Shown here: positions 9,970 through 17,416 of the stretch, in pieces | Position numbering within the stretch: position 1 is the stretch's first letter | Layout of the letters: each line of letters begins with the position of its first letter | NCBI RefSeq assembly: GCF_030540765.1 | Contig: NZ_JAUOEL010000005.1 | Location: forward strand, 248,001 to 312,000 | Source: Flavivirga jejuensis | GTDB taxonomy: Bacteria; Bacteroidota; Bacteroidia; Flavobacteriales; Flavobacteriaceae | DNA: 64,000 bases | Direction of reading: 5' to 3' | Translations under genes and position numbers: made by a program | The notes under the pieces: generated by a model | Databases searched by the model: none | The model's input: the letters and a program-made list of their open reading frames with translations, nothing else | Told to the model about the DNA's origin: nothing

Positions 9970-11154
9970 ATGAAAGTTCAAACAGGCTTGGATGTTTTCC
10001 TAAGGGATAAAACGCATCAAAATAAATATAAAGGAAACGTAGCATTATTATGCCATAATGCATCTATCGATTCCACATTTACACACGCAGCAGTAAAATT
10101 TAAAGAAATATTTGGTTCAAGATTTATAAAAATGTTTGGGCCACAGCATGGTTTTTCAACAGATGTGCAAGACAATATGGTTGAAACAAATCATTATATA
10201 CATCCACATTTTAACATACCTGTCTACTCCCTTTATTCAGAAACACGCATTCCTACAGACGAGATGTTAGAAAATATTGATCACTTTTTTATTGATTTGC
10301 AAGATGTAGGCTGCAGAATATACACATACATCTATACGCTTACACTATTGCTTGAAAAATGTGTTGATAAGGATATCCAAATTATTGTACTAGACCGCCC
10401 CAATCCCATTAACGGCATTGATATCGAGGGAAATCTTGTAGAACCAGAATTTGAATCATTTGTTGGCCGTCACCCAATTCCGATACGTCATGGAATGACT
10501 ATTGGGGAAGTGGGGTTAATGCATCAAAATTTATGGGCTAAAGGAAAAACAAACTTCGAAATAATAAAAATGCAACATTGGAAAAGAGACATGTTTTTTG
10601 AAGACACGAAATTGCCGTGGCTTTTACCTTCGCCGAATCTTGCAAGAGCAGAAAGTGCTTTAACTTTTGCAGCGACTGTTTTTTATGAAGGCACACTTTT
10701 AAGTGAAGGGCGTGGTACATCACAGCCATTAGAAATTGTAGGGCACCCAAAAATAGAACCCTATTCTTTTTATGAGAATCACATGTCCCAAAGTATAAAA
10801 AAATCAAAACTCGAGGGTTTTGTTTTAAGACCCATAACCTTCCTACCTACCTTTCAAAAACATGGAAATACTGTTTGCGGCGGCTTTCAAATTCATGTAA
10901 CCAATAAAGCAGCTTTCAGGCCTTGGCGCGTAGGGCAATTTATTTTACGAGAACTATACCATCTATTAGGAGACGATTTTGAATGGAAAAAACCGCCTTA
11001 TGAATATAATTACAAGCAAAACCCTATCGATATTATTAATGGAACAGAGAAATTAAGACATTGGATAGAAAATAATGATTCCACAGAAGCCCTTGATGAT
11101 TTCGAAAATTTAGAGGCTTATAAGGAACAATTTAACGCTGTAAAAATATATTAA
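9970..11154 (+). CDS. namZ: Exo-beta-N-acetylmuramidase, NamZ/DUF1343 family
   Basis: A DUF1343 (GH171) protein of 394 residues. Conserved blocks are FGPQHGFSTDVQDN, IDLQDVGCRIYTYIYT, LDRPNPI, PIPIRHGMTIGE, LPSPNLA and LLSEGRGTSQPLE. Family members (Bacillus NamZ, Tannerella homologues) remove terminal MurNAc from peptidoglycan fragments. There is no signal peptide, and an in-frame stop directly before the ATG rules out a longer start, so this one should act in the cytoplasm after uptake. Many family members carry Glu in a PEHG motif where this has PQHG; whether that changes the chemistry is unclear. It is first in the salvage train with the transporter and murQ. Confidence 0.88.
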   Translation: MKVQTGLDVFLRDKTHQNKYKGNVALLCHNASIDSTFTHAAVKFKEIFGSRFIKMFGPQHGFSTDVQDNMVETNHYIHPHFNIPVYSLYSETRIPTDEMLENIDHFFIDLQDVGCRIYTYIYTLTLLLEKCVDKDIQIIVLDRPNPINGIDIEGNLVEPEFESFVGRHPIPIRHGMTIGEVGLMHQNLWAKGKTNFEIIKMQHWKRDMFFEDTKLPWLLPSPNLARAESALTFAATVFYEGTLLSEGRGTSQPLEIVGHPKIEPYSFYENHMSQSIKKSKLEGFVLRPITFLPTFQKHGNTVCGGFQIHVTNKAAFRPWRVGQFILRELYHLLGDDFEWKKPPYEYNYKQNPIDIINGTEKLRHWIENNDSTEALDDFENLEAYKEQFNAVKIY

Positions 11155-11182
11155 AAGCACATAACAATTTTATATTGTATTT

Positions 11183-12646
11183 ATGAATCCGATAGTAATC
11201 TTTTCGATCATAGCAATTTATTTTGCCGTGCTTATGGTAATATCATATCTTACTTCAAAAGATACCAGCGATAATACATTTTACACAGGAGATAGAAAAT
11301 CTCCTTGGCCTCTCGTAGCTTATGGGATGGTTGGTGCCGCATTATCGGGCGTCACATTTGTCTCTATTCCTGGCATGGTAAGTAATAATTTTTTCTATTA
11401 TTTTCAGTTTGTTATAGGGAATGTTTTAGGATACATTTTTATTGTATTGGTGTTAATTCCCATTTACTACAAACTAAAATTAGTATCTATTTATACATAC
11501 TTATCTTCTAGATTTGGGAATTACTCATACAAAACAGGATCCTTGTTTTTTTTAATATCCCAATCTTTTGGAGCGGCATTAAGACTCTTATTGGCTGCTA
11601 AAATATTACAGTATGCATTATTTGATAGTTATAACATTCCTTTTCCTGTTACCGTAATGATTATCATTTTTCTTGTGTGGATATACACAAATAAATCAGG
11701 AATAAAAACAATTGTTTGGACAGATACGCTGCAAACAACCTTTTTAATTTTTGCGGCCATTGTAGCCATTGTAATTGTTAAAAACTCTTTAGGATTATCT
11801 TTTTCCGAAACGATAACAAGTATTAAAGATCACCAATATTTTAAGTTATTTAATTGGGATTTTAATTCTAAGAACAATTTTTTTAAACAAATAATATCTG
11901 GGATGCTAATAGCGATCGCTATGATGGGCTTAGATCAAAATATAATGCAAAAAACACTAACATGTAAGAATAAAAGGGATGCTCAAAAAAATGCATTAGT
12001 ATTTAGCCTTATTCTAGCAATAACACAATTCTTATTTTTAGGATTAGGAGTTGTCTTATATATTTATGCTGAAAAAAATGGCATTACTTTAGAGAAGGTA
12101 AACGGTGAATTTGTAAATACAGACACACTCTTTCCTATTTTATCTTTAAATCATTTTGGTTTATTTGCAAGTATTACTTTTATTTTAGGTATTACTGCAG
12201 CTGCCTTTTCAAGCATAGATTCTGCATTAACAGCATTAACAACTTCATTCACTCATGATTTTTTAGATATTGAAGATAAAAGTGGTAGCCAAAAAACAAA
12301 CATTAAAAATAGAGTTCTTTTTGGTTTTTCTGTCATAGTGTTTATAATTATTATGTTATTTTCAAATAGTAAAGGCGATGTTATCTCTACTATTTTTAAG
12401 GTAGCAGGTTACACCTATGGACCATTACTAGGGCTTTATTTATTAGGCATTTTTACTAAAATAAAAATACATGATAAGTCCGTACCCATACTATGCATTA
12501 CTGCACCCATAGCAACGTATTACTTAAATGATTACTTAATTGTTAACTTTAATTTTGACCTTGGATTTATGAATATATTCGTAAATGCACTACTTACTAT
12601 TTTAAGTTTAATAATAACTCAAAAACTAATTATTGATGGAAAATAA
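11183..12646 (+). CDS. Sodium:solute symporter (SSS family)
   Basis: A 487-residue membrane protein of about 13 helices, with the SSS signature spread over residues 30-75 (FYTGDRKSPWPLVAYGMVGA, then TFVSIPG) and the Na2-site region AAAFSSIDSALTALTTSFTHDF near residue 345. It lies 28 bp after namZ and its stop overlaps the murQ start, so it is in the same transcript. The context points to inner-membrane uptake of MurNAc, its disaccharide or a related amino sugar; SSS proteins with such a role occur in other Bacteroidota salvage loci. Substrate is inferred only. Confidence 0.88.
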   Translation: MNPIVIFSIIAIYFAVLMVISYLTSKDTSDNTFYTGDRKSPWPLVAYGMVGAALSGVTFVSIPGMVSNNFFYYFQFVIGNVLGYIFIVLVLIPIYYKLKLVSIYTYLSSRFGNYSYKTGSLFFLISQSFGAALRLLLAAKILQYALFDSYNIPFPVTVMIIIFLVWIYTNKSGIKTIVWTDTLQTTFLIFAAIVAIVIVKNSLGLSFSETITSIKDHQYFKLFNWDFNSKNNFFKQIISGMLIAIAMMGLDQNIMQKTLTCKNKRDAQKNALVFSLILAITQFLFLGLGVVLYIYAEKNGITLEKVNGEFVNTDTLFPILSLNHFGLFASITFILGITAAAFSSIDSALTALTTSFTHDFLDIEDKSGSQKTNIKNRVLFGFSVIVFIIIMLFSNSKGDVISTIFKVAGYTYGPLLGLYLLGIFTKIKIHDKSVPILCITAPIATYYLNDYLIVNFNFDLGFMNIFVNALLTILSLIITQKLIIDGK

Positions 12647-13472
12647 ATCAACAACCGAACAAGCTTCTCATTACAATGATTTAGAAAAAATGAGTACTCA
12701 GGATTTGCTTAAAAACATAAATAAGGAAGATAGAACTGTCGCAAATATAGTAGGAGAATCAATTCCAAAATTGGAAATATTGATAGATGTTATTGTTTCA
12801 AAAATGAAGAATAATGGAAGACTTTTTTATATTGGAGCTGGAACTAGTGGGCGATTAGGTGTTTTAGACGCTTCTGAATGCCCACCAACTTTTGGCGTTA
12901 CCGACGATTGGATTATCGGTCTTATCGCAGGTGGAGATTCTGCTTTAAGAAAAGCGGTTGAAAATGCCGAAGACAATTTATATCAAGCCTGGCTAGATTT
13001 AATGGAGTATGATATAAATAAAAATGATGTGGTTATTGGAATAGCTGCCTCGGGAGGAACTCCTTATGTTATTGGAGGTGTTCGTAAAGCACGAGAAAAT
13101 AATATAACAACAGCTTGTATTGTTTGTAATAATAAAAGCCCTTTATCTCTTGAAGTTGAGTACCCGATCGAATTGGTTGTGGGACCAGAATTTGTTACCG
13201 GAAGTACTAGAATGAAAGCTGGTACAGCACAAAAACTAGCACTTAACATGATCTCTACGACTGTGATGATAAAACTTGGCAAAGTAAAAGGCAATAAAAT
13301 GGTAAATATGCAATTATCAAATAAAAAGCTTGTAAACAGAGGTGTGAAAATGATAGTTGACGAACTAAAAATTGAAGAAGAGCTGGCAAATAAACTATTA
13401 AGTGAACATAAAAGCGTAAAAAAAATACTTGATATTTATAAAGCTAAGTCTACTAATGAAAATTCAAACTAA
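12636..13472 (+). CDS. murQ: N-acetylmuramic acid 6-phosphate etherase
   Basis: MurQ splits MurNAc-6-phosphate into GlcNAc-6-phosphate and D-lactate. The 278-residue SIS-fold protein shows GAGTSGRLGVLDASECPPTFG, NAEDN and AASGGTPYVIGG, then GPEFVTGSTRMKAGTAQK; the Glu in SECPP and the Glu in NAEDN match the catalytic pair known in E. coli MurQ. A TTG three bases upstream is possible but the ATG at 12636 is preferred. It overlaps the symporter stop by 11 bp and the next gene by 17 bp, indicating translational coupling. The kinase that makes its substrate (MurK or AnmK) is not in the window. Confidence 0.96.
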   Translation: MENKSTTEQASHYNDLEKMSTQDLLKNINKEDRTVANIVGESIPKLEILIDVIVSKMKNNGRLFYIGAGTSGRLGVLDASECPPTFGVTDDWIIGLIAGGDSALRKAVENAEDNLYQAWLDLMEYDINKNDVVIGIAASGGTPYVIGGVRKARENNITTACIVCNNKSPLSLEVEYPIELVVGPEFVTGSTRMKAGTAQKLALNMISTTVMIKLGKVKGNKMVNMQLSNKKLVNRGVKMIVDELKIEEELANKLLSEHKSVKKILDIYKAKSTNENSN

Positions 13473-16377
13473 CGCGTTACTCTATAAAAATTTACAAGAA
13501 AATTTTTCGGGTGATATTTTTACCGATAAGTTACATTTGTCAATTTATGCCACCGATGCTTCAGCATATCGCATGTATCCTTCGGCAGTAGCTTTACCAA
13601 AAAGCAATAACGACATTAAATTATTAATAGACTTTGCTAATAAGTATCGTTTAACACTTATTCCAAGAGCAGCTGGAACCTCTTTGGCTGGTCAATGCGT
13701 AGGGCATGGTATTGTGGTTGATATTTCAAAACACTTCACCAAAATTCTAGATTTCAATAAAGAAAAGAGAACCATAAAAGTTCAACCAGGTGTTATACGA
13801 GATGAATTAAATGCGTTTTTAAAACCCCATGGATTGTTCTTTGGCCCTAACACCTCTACAAGTAATCGTTGTATGATTGGTGGGATGATAGGTAATAATT
13901 CTTCAGGTACCACATCGATACAATATGGAGTAACCCGCGATAAAGTTTTGGGATTAAAGACCCTTTTAAGTGATGGTTCAGAAGCTGTATTTCATGCAAT
14001 CTCTAAAAAAGAATTTATAGAAAAAACAGAGAAAAACACTTTAGAAGGGGCGATTTATAATAAGTTGTACCAAGAATTATCACCTGCTGAGGTTCAAAAA
14101 GAAATTCTTAAGGAATTCCCTAAATCTGGTATCCATAGAAGAAATACAGGGTATGCTATTGATACCTTGCTTCAAACAGAACTATTTGATCATTCTAGTG
14201 AACAAATTAATATAGCAAAATTATTATGTGGAAGCGAAGGCACCTTAGCGTTTACTACTGAAATAACTCTACAATTAGACAGGTTGCCGCCTTCTGAAAA
14301 AATGATGATTGCTGTTCATTTTAATAGCATCCAAGAAAGTATGGAAGCAATTCCAACAGCGATGAAGTATAACTTATATACTTGTGAATTAATGGATAAA
14401 ACCATTTTAGATTGCACTAAAAATAACAGAGAGCAAATTAAAAACAGGTTTTTTATTGAAGCAGACCCTCAAGCCGTTTTAATGCTTGAAATCTGCACCC
14501 ATTCCACTGAAAATACGAATCAATTAGCCAACAAGTTAATTGATGAATTAAAAGAACATAATTGGGGTTACGCATATCCTAAATTATTAAATAATGATAT
14601 TAATAAAGCACACAACCTCAGAAAAGCAGGTTTAGGATTATTAGGAAACATTGTTGGGGATAATAAAGCGGTTCCTTGTATTGAAGATACAGCTGTAGAA
14701 ATAAAAGATTTGCCGAATTATATTTCAGAATTCACTAAATTAATGGAAGCATTTGGGCAAAAAGTAGTGTATTATGCACATGCTGGTGCTGGAGAATTGC
14801 ATCTACGTCCTATTTTGAATTTAAAGAAAAAAAAGGATGTTATTTTATTTAGAGACATTACAAGCCAGACAGCAAAATTAGTAAAAAAATATGGCGGTTC
14901 CTTTAGTGGTGAACATGGTGATGGTATTGTGAGAGCGGAATTTATACCTCTTATGATAGGAGCTAAGAATTATGAACTTTTAAAAAAAGTGAAACATATT
15001 TTTGATCCTAATAACATTTTTAACAAAGGAAAAATAGTAGCGCCTTATTTAATGGATGAAAACCTGAGGTATGAAGCAGATAGAGAAGAACCACAAATAA
15101 ATACGCTTTTAGACTTCTCAGACAGTTTGGGTATTTTAAGAGCCACCGAAAAATGTAATGGTTCTGGCGATTGCAGAAAATTACCTTCGGCAGGAGGAAC
15201 AATGTGTCCAAGTTATAGAGCAACAAGAAATGAAAAAGATACAACAAGAGCACGAACCAATGCCTTGCGAGAGTTTTTAACCAACTCCACCAAACCTAAT
15301 AAATTCAATCATGAGGAGCTTAAAGATGTCTTTGACCTTTGCTTAAGTTGTAAAGCATGTGCTAGCGAATGCCCAAGTAATGTAGATGTCGCTATTTTAA
15401 AAGCCGAATTTTTACATCAGTATTATAAAAAAAATAGCATTCCTTTTAGAACAAAAATGTTTGCGAATAATGTTAAATGGAATAAAATAAACAGCTATTT
15501 CCCTACTTTAACAAATCTTTTATTAAATGCAAGTATATCAAAAAAAATAATAGGAATTGCTTCTCAAAGGCATGTGCCTAAGTTGTCAAAAATAACAGTA
15601 TATCATTGGTATAGCAAAAACAAAAAACAGTTGTTAAATCAAAAAAATATACATGGAGAATTATATCTGTTTATTGATGAGTTTACTAATTATTATGATG
15701 TGAACATCGGTATAGATGCTATAGAATTATTAACAAAATTGGGCTACAAAGTACATATAACGAAGCATGAAGAAAGTGGGCGTAGTTTTATTTCCAAAGG
15801 ATTACTTGATAAAGCCAAAAAAACAGCAAATTTTAATGTTGCTTTTTTTAAAGAATTGATCACAAACAAAACCCCTTTAGTTGGTATTGAACCATCAGCC
15901 ATATTAACGTTTAGAGATGAATATTTAAGATTGTCTGATGATAAAGTTGCGGCAAAAAAAATAGCAGAAAATGTATTTACAATAGAAGAATTTATAAGCA
16001 TGGAGTTGCAAAAAAAACATATAACGGCCAATCGTTTTAAAGAGGAAAAAAAGACATTGAAAATACATGGACATTGCCATCAAAAAACCTTAAGTACTAT
16101 AGAATCTACATTTAAAATGCTTTCTATTCCTAAAAACTATGATGTTACAATTATTACTTCTGGATGTTGTGGAATGGCTGGGTCTTTTGGATACGAAAAA
16201 GAACATTACGATATAAGCATGGAAATTGGTGAAACCACATTATTTCCAAAAATAAGAAAGATGAAAAAAGATACGATTATTGTAGCTTCGGGAACAAGTT
16301 GCAGGCACCAAATAAAAGACGGAACCAATCGAAATTCAAAACATCCCGTTACAATTTTAAAAGAAGCATTGATTTAA
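13456..16377 (+). CDS. FAD/Fe-S D-2-hydroxyacid dehydrogenase, probable D-lactate dehydrogenase
   Basis: A 973-residue fusion. The FAD_binding_4 domain (LIPRAAGTSLAGQCVG, NNSSGTTSIQYG) comes first, then the FAD-oxidase C domain (HAGAGELHLRP, GEHGDGIVRAEF), a 4Fe-4S ferredoxin module (CNGSGDC at about residue 570 and CLSCKACASECP) and C-terminal CCG-type cysteine motifs (GHCHQKTL, SGCCGMAG). This layout matches YdiJ-type D-2-hydroxyacid dehydrogenases. Directly coupled to murQ, it most likely oxidises the D-lactate that MurQ releases to pyruvate. Start 13456 (MKIQTN) is chosen over 13429 because it gives a normal N-terminus and a 17-bp overlap. Confidence 0.88.
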   Translation: MKIQTNALLYKNLQENFSGDIFTDKLHLSIYATDASAYRMYPSAVALPKSNNDIKLLIDFANKYRLTLIPRAAGTSLAGQCVGHGIVVDISKHFTKILDFNKEKRTIKVQPGVIRDELNAFLKPHGLFFGPNTSTSNRCMIGGMIGNNSSGTTSIQYGVTRDKVLGLKTLLSDGSEAVFHAISKKEFIEKTEKNTLEGAIYNKLYQELSPAEVQKEILKEFPKSGIHRRNTGYAIDTLLQTELFDHSSEQINIAKLLCGSEGTLAFTTEITLQLDRLPPSEKMMIAVHFNSIQESMEAIPTAMKYNLYTCELMDKTILDCTKNNREQIKNRFFIEADPQAVLMLEICTHSTENTNQLANKLIDELKEHNWGYAYPKLLNNDINKAHNLRKAGLGLLGNIVGDNKAVPCIEDTAVEIKDLPNYISEFTKLMEAFGQKVVYYAHAGAGELHLRPILNLKKKKDVILFRDITSQTAKLVKKYGGSFSGEHGDGIVRAEFIPLMIGAKNYELLKKVKHIFDPNNIFNKGKIVAPYLMDENLRYEADREEPQINTLLDFSDSLGILRATEKCNGSGDCRKLPSAGGTMCPSYRATRNEKDTTRARTNALREFLTNSTKPNKFNHEELKDVFDLCLSCKACASECPSNVDVAILKAEFLHQYYKKNSIPFRTKMFANNVKWNKINSYFPTLTNLLLNASISKKIIGIASQRHVPKLSKITVYHWYSKNKKQLLNQKNIHGELYLFIDEFTNYYDVNIGIDAIELLTKLGYKVHITKHEESGRSFISKGLLDKAKKTANFNVAFFKELITNKTPLVGIEPSAILTFRDEYLRLSDDKVAAKKIAENVFTIEEFISMELQKKHITANRFKEEKKTLKIHGHCHQKTLSTIESTFKMLSIPKNYDVTIITSGCCGMAGSFGYEKEHYDISMEIGETTLFPKIRKMKKDTIIVASGTSCRHQIKDGTNRNSKHPVTILKEALI

Positions 16378-16378
16378 A

Positions 16379-17416
16379 TTGAAATTAATAATACGAACAT
16401 ATAATTTACAGTTAAAACATCCTTTTACAATCTCAAGAGGAGCCACCAGAACGGTTATTCCCTCTGTAATAGTTGAGCTTCAAGAACATGGTTTTTCTGG
16501 CTATGGAGAAGCAACAGAAAACGTATACTATAATAAAACGGCCAAACAATTGGTGCAAGAACTTATTGAAAAACGCGAAATTGTTGAAGTTTCTTCAGGA
16601 AGAACACCTAAAGCATATTGGAACTATTTATTGCCACATTTTGATAAAAACATGTTTTTATTATGTGCCTTAGATGAAGCATATCATGATTTGTATACAA
16701 AAATTAAAGGCGTTAAACTCTATGAATATTGGGGATTAAAATTGGAAAAATTACCCCAAACAAATTATACTATTGGAATTGATTCTATCGAAAATATGGT
16801 CGCTAAAATGAATGAAACACCTTGGCCCATTTATAAAATTAAATTAGGAACTAAAAGAGATCTTGAAATAGTTACCGAATTAAGAAAGCATACCAATTCA
16901 ATATTTAGAATTGATGCGAATTGTGGATGGACTGTAGATGAAACCATAAAGTACTCATATGAATTTAAAAAACTGGGCGTTGAATTCATTGAGCAACCTC
17001 TACCAGCAACTAACTGGAAAGATGCTAAAAAAGTATTTAAAGGTTCCTGCTTACCAATTATTGCTGATGAAAGCTGTATTGTAGAAACAGATATCAATAA
17101 ATGCCACAACCATTTTCATGGAGTTAATATAAAACTAATGAAATGTGGTGGTTTAACACCTGCTAAAAGAATGATAGCCAAAGCTAAATTGTTAGGATTG
17201 AAAACCATGGTTGGTTGTATGACGGAGTCTTCAGTTGGCATTTCAGCCATTGCACATCTAACACCTATGTTAGATTATGTGGATATGGATGGGGTATTAT
17301 TATTAAAAAATGACACTGCTAAAGGTGTGAAAATAGAACATGGAAACGTGCAGTTTCCGAATATAAATGGAACAGGAGTAAAATTAAATGAAAATGAAGA
17401 AACTAATTATAGCTAG
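16379..17416 (+). CDS. Dipeptide (L-Ala-D/L-Glu) epimerase, enolase superfamily
   Basis: A 345-residue muconate-lactonizing subgroup enzyme. The catalytic Lys pair is in YKIKLGTKRD, the metal ligands in FRIDANCGW, FIEQPLP and IIADESC, and the second base in IKLMKCGGLTP. Such enzymes epimerise L-Ala-D-Glu from peptidoglycan stems to L-Ala-L-Glu so that peptidases can use it. The start must be TTG at 16379: an in-frame TGA lies two codons upstream and no ATG occurs near the N-terminus. It begins 1 bp after the dehydrogenase stop and overlaps the next gene by 29 bp. Confidence 0.88.
   Translation: MKLIIRTYNLQLKHPFTISRGATRTVIPSVIVELQEHGFSGYGEATENVYYNKTAKQLVQELIEKREIVEVSSGRTPKAYWNYLLPHFDKNMFLLCALDEAYHDLYTKIKGVKLYEYWGLKLEKLPQTNYTIGIDSIENMVAKMNETPWPIYKIKLGTKRDLEIVTELRKHTNSIFRIDANCGWTVDETIKYSYEFKKLGVEFIEQPLPATNWKDAKKVFKGSCLPIIADESCIVETDINKCHNHFHGVNIKLMKCGGLTPAKRMIAKAKLLGLKTMVGCMTESSVGISAIAHLTPMLDYVDMDGVLLLKNDTAKGVKIEHGNVQFPNINGTGVKLNENEETNYS

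Noticed and set aside
15020-15253. Minus-strand frame inside the FAD/FeS dehydrogenase gene
   Set aside because: It overlaps the conserved Cys-rich module of the plus-strand gene and shows no domain of its own.
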